Shown here piece by piece: positions 36,936 to 46,378 of a DNA stretch of 64,000 bases. The position numbers were made by a program, and so were the translations under genes. Within the stretch, counting starts at the first letter, position 1, and each line of letters begins with the position of its first letter. Below the pieces are notes generated by a model. The model saw only the letters and a list, made by a program, of their open reading frames with translations, was not told the origin of the DNA and did not search any database. The stretch spans positions 1 through 64,000 of the forward strand of contig NZ_JARZHF010000010.1 in assembly GCF_029891575.1 (NCBI RefSeq), written 5' to 3'. The DNA comes from Salipaludibacillus daqingensis. Its GTDB lineage: Bacteria > Bacillota > Bacilli > Bacillales > Salisediminibacteriaceae.

Positions 36936-36980
36936 CAATTTAAACCCAACTCCTTTTTGTATTTAACTTTATATGGTAAA

Positions 36981-37019
36981 TGTAAAACAAACTTAACTAA
37001 ATGTCAAGTTTGTTTTACA
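36981..37019 (-). promoter_or_regulatory. Palindromic operator overlapping a promoter
   Basis: TGTAAAACAAACTT (36981-36994) is matched by its perfect inverse AAGTTTGTTTTACA (37006-37019) with an 11-bp spacer. Read on the minus strand, TTGACA lies at the start of the spacer, followed by 17 bp and TACATT, so the arms cover the region around the -35 and the -10. This is the layout of a repressor site controlling the immunity operon. The small XRE protein encoded at the end of that operon is the obvious candidate. Between here and the lanT stop at 37187 I see no gene. Confidence 0.75.
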
Positions 37020-37186
37020 AATTTAATAATATTTTTTGAAAGTAATTTTGCTGCAGAAACCGTTTAGCAGGCATCCACTGGTTTCCACAGCAAACTTAGC
37101 TGAGAGTCCCCCGGAGAAAATAGACTCCTTGAGTAAGGAAAGTGTCCGCCTTTAAAGAGCTTCGAGGAAACAGCTTATCTAAGCAA

Positions 37187-39337
37187 TCAACTTAGATTTT
37201 TATAAAAATGACTGTAGAATCCGCCGGTATGAAGCAAGTCTTTGTGCGTGCCGTATTCCATGATTTTTCCTTTATCAACCACGCAGATCATATCACTGTT
37301 CATAACGGTTGTAAGCCGGTGTGCAATCACGATGCGCGTACAATTGATCGATGATAAATAGTCATCGATCTTTTTCTCGTTAACGTGATCTAGCGAACTC
37401 GTCGCTTCGTCAAGAACAAGGATGGAAGGCTTACTTAAAAGGGCTTTAGCGAGCGCAATGCGCTGGCGCTGGCCGCCGGACAGATTCATGCCCATCTCTG
37501 AGACCATCGTATTGTACTGCATCGGCATTGCCATAATTTCATCATGAATCTGCGACACCTTGGCGGCTTCGACCACTTCTTCAGGAGTCGCGTCAGGATG
37601 ATGCAGCGTGATATTCTCGTAGATAGACCGGTTAAAGAGGGTCACATCTTGAGGGACCGTGCCAATTCGTCTGCGAAGTTGCTGAAGGTCAATGTCTTCA
37701 AGATCCTTGCCATCATAATAAATTGTCCCTGATACGGGTTTGAAAATGCCGATAATTAGATTGGCAATGGTTGTTTTTCCGGAACCTGACTGACCTACAA
37801 GCGCCACTTTCTGACCTTCGGAAATCGTCATCGAAAGGTCGTCGACGACACGCTCACTGTACTTGGAGAAAGAGAATGAGACGTTTTCGAGACGGATATT
37901 CCCCCTGACTGGCTCATAATCCGGTTCTTCTTCCATGCTCCCCAATTCGGCAGGAGCTTCGAGCACATCCTCGACCCGCTTCAGGTAGGAAGTTGTCAGA
38001 ATAAACGCCTGGACCATGTTTACAACCGAGCCACTCAAGTTGAAAAACTGGCCTGATATAGCATGAAAAGCAATCAGAACACCAAGCGTAATCTGACCCG
38101 AAAATACTTGATAGGCACCTATCCAGAGAATGATAAGCGGTGCTAACAGCTGCAGGGAACTACTGGCAGTGTTAACGTAATTTAGAATCGTTTCTTTTTT
38201 TCGGTACGAAGACAGCAAGCTATTAAACCTCTCTAGCCAGCGCCGGTACATCATATGTTCAACGCCGGACGTCTTGACGCCGAAGATGCCGTAAAGCATT
38301 TCAGTCTGGGTGCCTTGAACTTTCGCGTGATTAAGAATTTCTTGCTGGTTCGTTTCGGATATATACCGTTTGCTTAACGAAATGAGCGCGATATTAAGGG
38401 CGGCGATCACCAAGACGAACACGGTCATTAACCATGATTGATAAGCCATGTATAGCAGGATAACCACCAGAACAGCTGTATCGAGTATGCCTTTTACGAC
38501 CTGGGTCGTCAGCTGATCGCGAATGACTTTCATGCTGTTTGCACGGAAGATCAAGTCGCCGAATGAGCGGAGCAGAAAAAATTGATACGGAAGCTTCAGG
38601 ATATGAGAGAAAAACTTCGTCTGCATGTCATAATCAATCGCGTTATGGAACGTAATCAACGTGCGTCCTCTTATATACGTAAACAGCATATGAAACAGAA
38701 CAACACCGAGAATGCCGATTAAAAACACATGCAAAATGCTCACTTCCATCGGAACGATGATATGGTCAACAACGAATTGGATCAGCATTGGCATCCCTAC
38801 GGTGAAGAGCTGCAGGAGAAGGGTCAGCATGAGGATGGTCCCGAACAGCTTTGGTCTGTTCGTAATAAAAGGGACAAACGACCACCATACATTTTTTTCT
38901 TTCTTGTATTCAAACCGGTCCCCCGGATAGAGAGTGAGGATATAACCGGTGAATTTCTTGTCAAAATCGTCCCGTGTTAGTTTCCTTCTGCCACCACCAG
39001 GATCGACGATATGGAATTCGCGGTCTTTCTTTATTTTTTCCAGTACGACGAAGTGATCTTCCCCCCAGAAGATAATTGCCGGGAGCTTCATCTGCTTTAA
39101 CTGTTCCGTTTCCGCTTTATACGGTTTCGTTTCAAAGCCCAGTTGTTCGGCAAGCTTTTTCAGGTGGAAGAGTGTCGTTCCATCTCTCCCGTTTCCCATT
39201 CGCTCTCTCAGTTCGTAGAGAGAAACGTGGCTTTTATAATAACCCATCATCATCGCCATGCAGCAGAGACCGCACTCGGTTTGCTGCATTTGTTCAATAC
39301 ACGGGACGCGTTTCCTTGTCGGTTTAGTGTCGCTCAT
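37187..39337 (-). CDS. lanT: Peptidase-containing lantibiotic ABC transporter
   Basis: A 716-residue bacteriocin-processing exporter. It cleaves leader peptides after a double-glycine-type site and exports the modified peptides. An N-terminal C39 peptidase domain (about 10-140) has Cys22 in QQTECGLCCM, His in GEDHFVVLEK near 96 and Asp in IVDPGGGR near 112. A membrane domain (about 160-440) follows, then an ATPase with Walker A LVGQSGSGKTT near 515, signature NLSGGQRQRIALAK near 615 and Walker B ILVLDEATSSLD near 637. The start overlaps the end of lanM2. A single transporter must serve both precursor peptides. Confidence 0.95.
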   Translation of the reverse strand: MSDTKPTRKRVPCIEQMQQTECGLCCMAMMMGYYKSHVSLYELRERMGNGRDGTTLFHLKKLAEQLGFETKPYKAETEQLKQMKLPAIIFWGEDHFVVLEKIKKDREFHIVDPGGGRRKLTRDDFDKKFTGYILTLYPGDRFEYKKEKNVWWSFVPFITNRPKLFGTILMLTLLLQLFTVGMPMLIQFVVDHIIVPMEVSILHVFLIGILGVVLFHMLFTYIRGRTLITFHNAIDYDMQTKFFSHILKLPYQFFLLRSFGDLIFRANSMKVIRDQLTTQVVKGILDTAVLVVILLYMAYQSWLMTVFVLVIAALNIALISLSKRYISETNQQEILNHAKVQGTQTEMLYGIFGVKTSGVEHMMYRRWLERFNSLLSSYRKKETILNYVNTASSSLQLLAPLIILWIGAYQVFSGQITLGVLIAFHAISGQFFNLSGSVVNMVQAFILTTSYLKRVEDVLEAPAELGSMEEEPDYEPVRGNIRLENVSFSFSKYSERVVDDLSMTISEGQKVALVGQSGSGKTTIANLIIGIFKPVSGTIYYDGKDLEDIDLQQLRRRIGTVPQDVTLFNRSIYENITLHHPDATPEEVVEAAKVSQIHDEIMAMPMQYNTMVSEMGMNLSGGQRQRIALAKALLSKPSILVLDEATSSLDHVNEKKIDDYLSSINCTRIVIAHRLTTVMNSDMICVVDKGKIMEYGTHKDLLHTGGFYSHFYKNLS

Positions 39338-42300
39338 ATGGACTCACTCTTTTTCTTTTTTGATCAGGTTCAGGAAATTCCAGTGAAAGAACAGAGGGAA
39401 TCCAAGGGGCAGCGAGCCGCATCAGACCATAGCCGATTCCGGTCTGTCCAAGCATGAAGCCGTCCATTTCCGCATAGCGGTGAAGTCCGGAACGCCACCC
39501 TCTGCTTTCTTTCTCAGCGAGGACATCATGGCCCATTCTCAACGCTTTCACATACCATCTGTCTTCAGAAAGTTGTTTAGCAGCACTCAGCATAATATCA
39601 ATATTGCCAAGCGTCCCATGACACAGACAGTGGCTCGAAAGGAGCCCTTCTTCTGAGACAGCGGCGAGAAGCTTCTCCATTCGCTCTTCCGTCCCCGGTG
39701 TGCGCTCATTTCTCATAACTGTGGCGAGAGCAATACCGGGGGCGCCGTGGCACCAGAAGCATCTGCTTCCTCCATCATGCTTCGCGCCTCCATAAGACGC
39801 TGGCAGTGTGCCTTCTTGGATAGTTCCTGCTTCAAAAGTCATAAGCTTAGTAAGCGCACGTGCCACTGTAAGATCATCTGTTACGACGGCCGATTTTGAC
39901 AATGCCCATAAATAGCCGGCCGTCCCATGGGCAAGCCCGGGTCCAGGGTTTTCAAAAGTTAGTGTCATGCGTTCGATTTTCTCTGCGAGCAGTATCGATG
40001 CTCTAACGGCTGTCTCTTTGAACTTATTTCTGCCTGTTTTCTCAAATGCGTTCAGACAGCAGACGACTAAGCCTGACAGACCTGAAACAAAATCAGGTTC
40101 ATGATCCTCGAAGGAAAGGACCTGGTCGACAGTCTCAAGATGGTCTTCAGCACGGTTGATCAGTTCGGGATCGTCCCATAATAACCCGAGATGAACGAGT
40201 GTGTAGACGGGAGCGCCTTCTCCAGAAAAGACCGATATTGTCGGCAATTTAGGCCTCTCCTTTAATTTCCCCGCTATAAAGTAGGCGATCTTCTCACTTA
40301 ATAAGCGGTAGTGTGAGTCGCTGGATAACTTACTGAGATAGGCGAAGAACAGGCTGTAGCCTGCCAAACCGTCGTAGATGTCATTGCCTTTGATTCCTAC
40401 ATCCAGGCCTTTTTCACCGCTTAAATTTAACCCGATCCAGTTGACTTCCTCACGCTCCGTCTCTGCAATCGCACGTTGTGCGATGATAGATCCGATTTTC
40501 AGCGCTTCGCTAAGAAACAAGCTAGGATCAGAAGGTCTGTCCAGCTGTTTTTTTTCAATAAAGGGTCGGGCCTGGTTGTGTTCCCAAGCATTTTCGATCA
40601 GGGTGGCTAACGACCACCTGACATATTGCGATTGTTTTTCCATGTCCGCTGGACTGAGTCTGTCGAGCTTGTCATACACATCGCCATAACTAGTGCGGTC
40701 AAAAAACTCGCCAATACAGTTACCGTTACCGTCATAGATGTCCCGTCCGTCAACATAATAGTAAAAATAGGGGACGTCGTGTGTTAACATCTGTTGCGTT
40801 TCAGAGGAAGTGAACAGCTGGAATTTATCTGACTGAGTCGTCATCTGCCATAAATAATCAAATAACCTCACCCGTTCGAGACCATTCTGCAAGTAGTCAG
40901 GATGGAGGCTGTTAGCAAGAAATTCACTGTATACCTGGGTCGGACGGAATACCTGTCGGATCTTCGTACCTTTGAAAAAAGACAGTGGGCCTTCAGGAGA
41001 CTTAAATTCTGCTGCATTCTCATAAATAATTTTATAAAGGTCTTTGAAACCTTGTTCAATGTCATTTGCATAGTCAATGGGGTTCATCGTTTCTTCTTTC
41101 ATTTTTACCCTGTTTTTGTAATCCGGTGATTTGACGATTTCAGATACGAGCCGCATCTGGTCCGTTCCTGCATCTGCTACCGTTAAAGCTGTCAGTTTTT
41201 TTGATTCCTGGCCGGCCTTTGCTCCGATCGCGCTGACATCAAAATCAATTGCTGCCTCACTAAGTAACGGCGAAGTGATCATCAATGACGAGTAAACAGA
41301 GCGGTTCATTTCGAGCAAAAGTTCGTTTTTACTGCTCAGGTGGCCTGTCATCTCAAGGTTTTTGCTGAACAGAGTTTCCAAATCAACTGGAATCGGGTAT
41401 TCTCCGTTCGCAATCATATTTTCCGCATGGAAATCAGAGGAGCCTAGAACATAAAATAGCGCCGTAAAACCGCCTTGGCGATAATAAAACCGTTTAACTT
41501 CCTCTTTCGTCGTACACTCTTTGTAGGGGACGTGTTCCTGCCAACCGTAGTCACCGCCCTCAATCACCTTTACAGCAGCTAACGGATGTTTGAACCCTTT
41601 CCTGTTAAGCCATCCGACAAGCCGGCTGAACTGAGCATCCACTTTTAGTGAGCGCGGTTTGTAGACGAGTTTCGCACCGGAAGTAAATTGGAGCATAATT
41701 ACTTCCCGGCCGTCCTGGTGGGTATCTCCTAGGCCGAACGATAACGCGGATAAACAACTCAACTCTTCAGCGAATCCGGATTGCAGCTCGATGTAATCTG
41801 TATTAAATCGATCAATCAGTTCTTTCAGCAGCCGGATGTAGCGTTCGGTCGTTTCCGTCACCAACCTTCCGAGAACAGGGTATAGGCTGAAAAATTGAAC
41901 CACTTCGTATGGATCTTGCTGGAACTTTTTCATGAAACTCTGAAAGCGGGCGTTCGCCGTTTCCCCTTCTAGCTGTCCTGTCAGTCTGGCAATGTTAATT
42001 TCCAAGACAACTGATTTAATGCACAGATTATGTAATTTTTGATAGAGTGTGTCTATTATTCCAATCATTAAAGCTTCCGTATCTATCTTATCCGGAGGTA
42101 CATGTGTGAGCTTACGCGAAAGCGTCTCTTCTGCATAGGATATAAATGAAGACAATAATGCCTGGGTTGTATTCAGATCACATTCTTTCGTTGAATGATA
42201 TGAAAGGACATTGTTGAAGTCGTTGATCCATTCCAGTTCTTTTTCCAATGCAGGCTGATTCGGTTCTTGAAGTCTGCTTTTAAAACTTTCCATCGACAGC

Positions 42301-42461
42301 CCTTGATTAATGAGGCGTTGCTCAAGCATTGGCTCTGATACAGTATTCAGCCATTTATCGAGCTCCGTCGTTTTTGTTGATGTGTCTATAGCTGGCCGAC
42401 CTTCAACCCTTTCAAGTAAATAAGCTGACTGGCTGAACGAATTCATGAGATCACTTTTCAC
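39324..42461 (-). CDS. lanM2: Class II lanthipeptide synthetase LanM (partner of the beta peptide)
   Basis: A 1045-residue bifunctional enzyme. The N-terminal dehydratase domain phosphorylates and eliminates Ser/Thr in the core peptide; the C-terminal LanC-like domain forms the thioether rings. Seen: SFGLGDTHQDGREV then LVYKPRSLKVD near 275, SSDFHAENMIA near 350, and the cyclase zinc ligands in CFWCHGAPGIAL near residue 900 and LCHGTLGNIDI near 948. GTG start at 42461, 8 nt after AGGAGG. Because it follows lanA2 directly, it probably modifies the beta peptide. It differs greatly from the other LanM here. Confidence 0.94.
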   Translation of the reverse strand: MKSDLMNSFSQSAYLLERVEGRPAIDTSTKTTELDKWLNTVSEPMLEQRLINQGLSMESFKSRLQEPNQPALEKELEWINDFNNVLSYHSTKECDLNTTQALLSSFISYAEETLSRKLTHVPPDKIDTEALMIGIIDTLYQKLHNLCIKSVVLEINIARLTGQLEGETANARFQSFMKKFQQDPYEVVQFFSLYPVLGRLVTETTERYIRLLKELIDRFNTDYIELQSGFAEELSCLSALSFGLGDTHQDGREVIMLQFTSGAKLVYKPRSLKVDAQFSRLVGWLNRKGFKHPLAAVKVIEGGDYGWQEHVPYKECTTKEEVKRFYYRQGGFTALFYVLGSSDFHAENMIANGEYPIPVDLETLFSKNLEMTGHLSSKNELLLEMNRSVYSSLMITSPLLSEAAIDFDVSAIGAKAGQESKKLTALTVADAGTDQMRLVSEIVKSPDYKNRVKMKEETMNPIDYANDIEQGFKDLYKIIYENAAEFKSPEGPLSFFKGTKIRQVFRPTQVYSEFLANSLHPDYLQNGLERVRLFDYLWQMTTQSDKFQLFTSSETQQMLTHDVPYFYYYVDGRDIYDGNGNCIGEFFDRTSYGDVYDKLDRLSPADMEKQSQYVRWSLATLIENAWEHNQARPFIEKKQLDRPSDPSLFLSEALKIGSIIAQRAIAETEREEVNWIGLNLSGEKGLDVGIKGNDIYDGLAGYSLFFAYLSKLSSDSHYRLLSEKIAYFIAGKLKERPKLPTISVFSGEGAPVYTLVHLGLLWDDPELINRAEDHLETVDQVLSFEDHEPDFVSGLSGLVVCCLNAFEKTGRNKFKETAVRASILLAEKIERMTLTFENPGPGLAHGTAGYLWALSKSAVVTDDLTVARALTKLMTFEAGTIQEGTLPASYGGAKHDGGSRCFWCHGAPGIALATVMRNERTPGTEERMEKLLAAVSEEGLLSSHCLCHGTLGNIDIMLSAAKQLSEDRWYVKALRMGHDVLAEKESRGWRSGLHRYAEMDGFMLGQTGIGYGLMRLAAPWIPSVLSLEFPEPDQKRKRVSPYERH

Positions 42462-42524
42462 CGGTAAAACCTCCTTTAATTAATTTGCGGTGGCGGTCGT
42501 GCTGAGCTGAATCATTGAAATAAT

Positions 42525-42549
42525 GGTGGCAAGCGTGACACTTGCCACC
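42525..42549 (-). terminator. Hairpin between lanA2 and lanM2
   Basis: GGTGGCAAG (42525-42533) pairs perfectly with CTTGCCACC (42541-42549) around a 7-nt loop, in the 180-bp gap after lanA2 in the direction of transcription. No strong T-run follows, so it is likelier to be a partial attenuator or an mRNA-stabilising 3' end for the precursor gene than a full stop. Confidence 0.65.
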
Positions 42550-42643
42550 AACTTCCTCTTTTTTCAAAAAATTTGTTACAATTAAGTACAATTGCGTTGA
42601 GGTTTCTGTCTGCAGGAGCGAGCTTCCAAACTACCCTGCAACT

Positions 42644-42862
42644 TTAACCTCTGCATGATGATGTACACGCCGTTGTCGGGCATGCCACTGCAGTAATTAG
42701 TGTGACTGTTGCACAAGCCCAAGTCGTTTGCGGCTGGACATCCTGGGCACCTGCGATACTTTTCAGCTGAGCCTCGTCCACTTCACCGGCAGGGTGCTCC
42801 AGTCCTAGTTGGCTGCGCGTTTCCGGATTGCGGTATGCTGCTGCAAGATCTTTTCTCTCCAT
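42644..42862 (-). CDS. lanA2: Lantibiotic beta precursor peptide (haloduracin-beta-like)
   Basis: A 72-residue prepropeptide. The leader includes RNPETRSQLGLEHPAGEV and ends in a GA-type site (Gly38-Ala39) for the LanT peptidase. Residues 40-45 (QDVQPQ) parallel the hexapeptide that is trimmed later in haloduracin beta. The core from Thr46 has TTWACATV at its start and CPTTACTSSC near the end, with Cys at 50, 61, 66 and 70; this is the haloduracin-beta ring pattern. Two extra residues, Arg-Gly, follow the last Cys. RBS AAAGGAGGTGAAGAAAT. It lies between the two lanM genes. Confidence 0.95.
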   Translation of the reverse strand: MERKDLAAAYRNPETRSQLGLEHPAGEVDEAQLKSIAGAQDVQPQTTWACATVTLITAVACPTTACTSSCRG

Positions 42863-42893
42863 ATTTCTTCACCTCCTTTATAGAATATACGCT

Positions 42894-45800
42894 TTAATCC
42901 AGTGATAGAATGTTAGGTACACCTTCGGGATCAGATTGTTTAAGGAGTCCGAATCCGAATCCGGCCAGCCCGACCATCAATCCTTTCGACTCAGTGCCTC
43001 TTGACACTCCGCGGATCCACTGTTGGTCCTTCATAAGTGCGAGAAGTTGGCTCTGCACTGCGTTAATTTCAGCAGATAAATCTTTATGCTTTAACACCTT
43101 TTGGGCTTTCAGGAGAATCTCCAGCTGGCCGAAATCCCCGTGACAATAAGACCTGTTGTTTCCAAAACCGAATCTTAGTGTGGTTGCTAGTGCTTCTTCA
43201 ACTTCCCATTCAATATGAGTATCCATCCATCCGTTTTCAATCAGGCGCAGCCTAGACAGCAGAATTCCCGGCGCTCCGTGGCACCATGCTACAGATATCT
43301 CGTCCCGCCCAGGCGTCGTCCAGTTACGGGTATGGCTGTCATAGAAACGGCGCTCAAATTCTAGCGCTTTTTCTATAGCAGAGACTAACGTGCCGTTTTT
43401 AGTAAACGTATAGAGAGAAGAGAGGGCAGCGGCGATCCCACCGGTCCCATGAGAGTACCCTGTCAAAGGTACATCATGATTGGAAGATTTCCATGCAATC
43501 CCGCCTTCAGGTGCCAGTATCGCATGGGTGATCAGGTGGTTTGCGCACTTTTCAGCTGCTTTAAGCGCTTCTTCCGTGCCAAATTGCTTGTAAATGGAAA
43601 GGAAGATATCCAAAGCGCTGGCGGCTCCGCCAATATAATCATAGATCGTGTCTGCTTTAATAAGCTCTTGAAAAGATGGGAGTGCGTCAATCAAGTGTCT
43701 TTCAAAAAATCTGTTTTCCGATACCGAGGCGAGCCGGGCCAATGTATAAAAGCCACCGCCCACACCGCTGTAGGCACCGAGACTATACTGGCCGTTTTGA
43801 CTATATGTCTTCATATCTTCCAGAATAGGAACGAGTGCTTCTTCGGCTCCTTTTGTGAACCGTTTGTCTCCTGTGTAATAGCCTAAATAACCGAGGAAGA
43901 GGGCAATACCGCTGTTCCCGTTATAAAAATCAAGTCCAACTGGTGCGATTCGCCAAATCACTTCTTTACTGCCTTCGAGGACGGTGCTGATCCATGTGAT
44001 ATCCTTTATTCCGTTCGTTGTTCCTGAAATCGCCGTTTCCAGTAAATAATCACCTATTTCTTCTGCCCTAAAGAGAAACTCGCTTTTTTCAGGTGCAGAC
44101 TGGACAGGAAATGAAGGTGAGACTGGTTCTACATCAGCTCTTTCGCTGGCGTTTGCAGCGAGCATGGACATGTGAAGAATGTGAATCTGGATGTCAAGAT
44201 CTCGCTCACCTAGTGACTCCAGCTTCAGGCGGACTTTATCAAGGGCAGATTCATTAAAGACGTTTTCAATGACCGTTCCTCCTGAACACCAGACATGCGG
44301 GCTTCCTGGCCTTGTTGTGAAAATCGGAACATCCCCTCCGTGAAGGTCGTCTTTTTCAAATGGGATAAGCCTTTCTAGTTTTGGCAGTTGAAGGGACTGG
44401 AGCCACAGTCTGTGCAGGAAGATATCCCGGTCAAGGCCGTCTCTCAGCAAATCAGGGTGATACATGCTCCTTAATAGTTCACCATAGCTCGCTGTTGGAC
44501 GTATGATTGTTCTCACATCCGTGTTTTCAAACGTGTCTATCAGGCTTGCAAACGTTGTTTTATTAGATGCGATGTGGTCATAGCAACTGATAAAACCAGC
44601 CTTTATTTCAATTAAATAATCGGTCAGTTCAACATAGTTACCACCCAAGCTTGGAAGGTTCTGGCCCGACTCCAGATAAGCGGCGGATTTTTGAATATGC
44701 ATCCTGTCAGTTCCGGAACTACTTATTTTAGAAACTTCAAAAGGCAGTTTTTGCTCGCCTTTCCCTGCAAGCCCGCTTAAATCAATTCCTTTCTGATCGA
44801 TATTATCTCGTTGATATAGCATGTTCGGCAGAATGCCGGTTGCCATGATCGATCCTGTCAGAATTTTATCCGCTTGAGCGAGCGCGTCTTCGGAAAATTC
44901 AGGTTCCTGAATGTTCTGATGGAACAGAGACTCCAGATCGATAATAACCGGGTGTGCTCCCTTGGCGATGATATTTCCATAATGAAAGTCTGTCGCATTG
45001 AGGACATACATTAAGGCAAGCTGGGCGCCCATACTTCTATAAAAATAGGCAACGTCCTCTTCGGTATTACAGGCCTCATACGGAATAAACTCTGTCCACC
45101 CGTACGTATCGCACAGAACTATGCGCGGAATATAAAGATCCGGAATCGCGCCCGCAGTATTATTCAGCCATTCGATTACATTGTAGAAATTTTTATCTGC
45201 CTCAAGTGAACGGGGCTTATAGACAAGCCGAACGCCGCCGTCAAAGCTGAGAATCGTGACGCTTTTTCCCTTTTTATGTGTATCACCAAGTCCGGTTTCG
45301 ATCAATTTCACCTTATCGTCTGATTTCAGTTCAGGGAATACGTCCAGTAAATTCTTAAAATCACAGGTAACATGAGCTGCTATTTCTTCAGTAAATGCGA
45401 GCCATTTATCGATTTTTTCGAGCATGAGTCGGATGAGCAGTGAATATTCATCAAAAAATGTGTTCAAATATGCCTGACTGGAGGCGCTTACATCGTCAAA
45501 ATATCGGTATCTCTCAGCTGAATTCTTTCCTTTCAGAGTCTGTGTTTCACGCATCACATTTAATTCGAGAATAAGCGTCTTAGTCGACATGCCCAAAAGC
45601 TGATCCTGAATATCTTTCAAAAGCCTTGTATAAAGCATCGTTCTTCCTGCAATGATGTCATAACGCGACACAAGTTCCTTCAAATGGTAGAAGGCAAACT
45701 TCAAAAAGAGATTATGAAAGCCACGGAATTCGGTTTCCGGCAAACCTGCTGGCAAGTGACAAGAGGCATACCGTCCTTCAATGATATCCTTCCAGTCGTT

Positions 45801-46040
45801 TATCCACTTCTCATCCGACGGACAAGAGTGGCCTTCTTCATTGACTTCGGCAATGGAACAAATGTCGTTTAACGTCATCTTGGAGACAGAGTGGACGCTT
45901 TGTTCAAGATAGGAGGGATTATTGTAATAAAACCTCTTCCACATCATGACTCTATTATTAAAATTCTGATTATTATATGTATAAAACCCTTTGCACGAAT
46001 TCCTCTCGTGTATTGATAGTGCTGCATGGTGAGCCTTCAT
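42894..46040 (-). CDS. lanM1: Class II lanthipeptide synthetase LanM (partner of the alpha peptide)
   Basis: A bifunctional dehydratase-cyclase of 1048 residues. Dehydratase motifs include ETGLGDTHKKGKSV and LVYKPRSLEADKNF near 265-290 and NATDFHYGNIIAKG near 350. The cyclase zinc ligands lie in VAWCHGAPGILL near 918 and SYCHGDFGQLEI near 965. The GTG at 46049 is in frame, but AGGGGTG lies 6 nt before the ATG at 46040, which I chose. It follows lanA1, so it most likely modifies the alpha peptide. The pair with lanM2 reproduces the one-enzyme-per-peptide rule of haloduracin and lichenicidin systems. Confidence 0.94.
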   Translation of the reverse strand: MKAHHAALSIHERNSCKGFYTYNNQNFNNRVMMWKRFYYNNPSYLEQSVHSVSKMTLNDICSIAEVNEEGHSCPSDEKWINDWKDIIEGRYASCHLPAGLPETEFRGFHNLFLKFAFYHLKELVSRYDIIAGRTMLYTRLLKDIQDQLLGMSTKTLILELNVMRETQTLKGKNSAERYRYFDDVSASSQAYLNTFFDEYSLLIRLMLEKIDKWLAFTEEIAAHVTCDFKNLLDVFPELKSDDKVKLIETGLGDTHKKGKSVTILSFDGGVRLVYKPRSLEADKNFYNVIEWLNNTAGAIPDLYIPRIVLCDTYGWTEFIPYEACNTEEDVAYFYRSMGAQLALMYVLNATDFHYGNIIAKGAHPVIIDLESLFHQNIQEPEFSEDALAQADKILTGSIMATGILPNMLYQRDNIDQKGIDLSGLAGKGEQKLPFEVSKISSSGTDRMHIQKSAAYLESGQNLPSLGGNYVELTDYLIEIKAGFISCYDHIASNKTTFASLIDTFENTDVRTIIRPTASYGELLRSMYHPDLLRDGLDRDIFLHRLWLQSLQLPKLERLIPFEKDDLHGGDVPIFTTRPGSPHVWCSGGTVIENVFNESALDKVRLKLESLGERDLDIQIHILHMSMLAANASERADVEPVSPSFPVQSAPEKSEFLFRAEEIGDYLLETAISGTTNGIKDITWISTVLEGSKEVIWRIAPVGLDFYNGNSGIALFLGYLGYYTGDKRFTKGAEEALVPILEDMKTYSQNGQYSLGAYSGVGGGFYTLARLASVSENRFFERHLIDALPSFQELIKADTIYDYIGGAASALDIFLSIYKQFGTEEALKAAEKCANHLITHAILAPEGGIAWKSSNHDVPLTGYSHGTGGIAAALSSLYTFTKNGTLVSAIEKALEFERRFYDSHTRNWTTPGRDEISVAWCHGAPGILLSRLRLIENGWMDTHIEWEVEEALATTLRFGFGNNRSYCHGDFGQLEILLKAQKVLKHKDLSAEINAVQSQLLALMKDQQWIRGVSRGTESKGLMVGLAGFGFGLLKQSDPEGVPNILSLD

Positions 46041-46069
46041 GTTAATCACCCCTATGTAGTATAAAGTGA

Positions 46070-46105
46070 GGTTATTCCCGGTCCTTCGATAATCCGGGAA
46101 TAACC
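46070..46105 (-). terminator. Hairpin between lanA1 and lanM1
   Basis: GGTTATTCCCGG (46070-46081) and CCGGGAATAACC (46094-46105) are perfect 12-bp arms around a 12-nt loop, 10 bp after the lanA1 stop in the transcription direction. There is no T-run, so read-through to lanM1 is expected. It probably raises the amount of precursor mRNA over enzyme mRNA. Confidence 0.75.
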
Positions 46106-46115
46106 CAATAAGTCT

Positions 46116-46328
46116 TTAGTTACAATTTCGCTGGCATTCTACTGTAAGCGTACAGAAGCGTCCGTCATTACCAAGACGGCAGCTAATGTTGTACCACCGG
46201 CAGCCACCTACGACCATATCAGATTCCTGATCCGATAGTTCATCCATGACATCTCCGGCAGGGTTGGCAACTTGCACGTTTTCTACAGCTCTGTTTTCAG
46301 GGTTCTTCCAGTACTTAATTACTTCCAT
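46116..46328 (-). CDS. lanA1: Lantibiotic alpha precursor peptide (haloduracin-alpha-like)
   Basis: A 70-residue prepropeptide. The leader (1-42) includes EVIKYWKNPENR, NPAGDVMDELSDQE and ends in the double glycine Gly41-Gly42. The 28-residue core has Cys at 43, 50, 59, 65 and 69, in the same places as haloduracin alpha, and keeps the WYNISCRLGN segment and the CTLTVEC motif that binds lipid II in mersacidin-type peptides. Differences from haloduracin alpha are mainly at core positions 2, 13, 15, 16 and 24-26. RBS AAAGGATG. It is the first gene of the operon, behind a strong promoter. Confidence 0.96.
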   Translation of the reverse strand: MEVIKYWKNPENRAVENVQVANPAGDVMDELSDQESDMVVGGCRWYNISCRLGNDGRFCTLTVECQRNCN

Positions 46329-46378
46329 GTCAGCACATCCTTTAATTATTTTTTTTGGGAAGCTCGTCTTACTTACAG

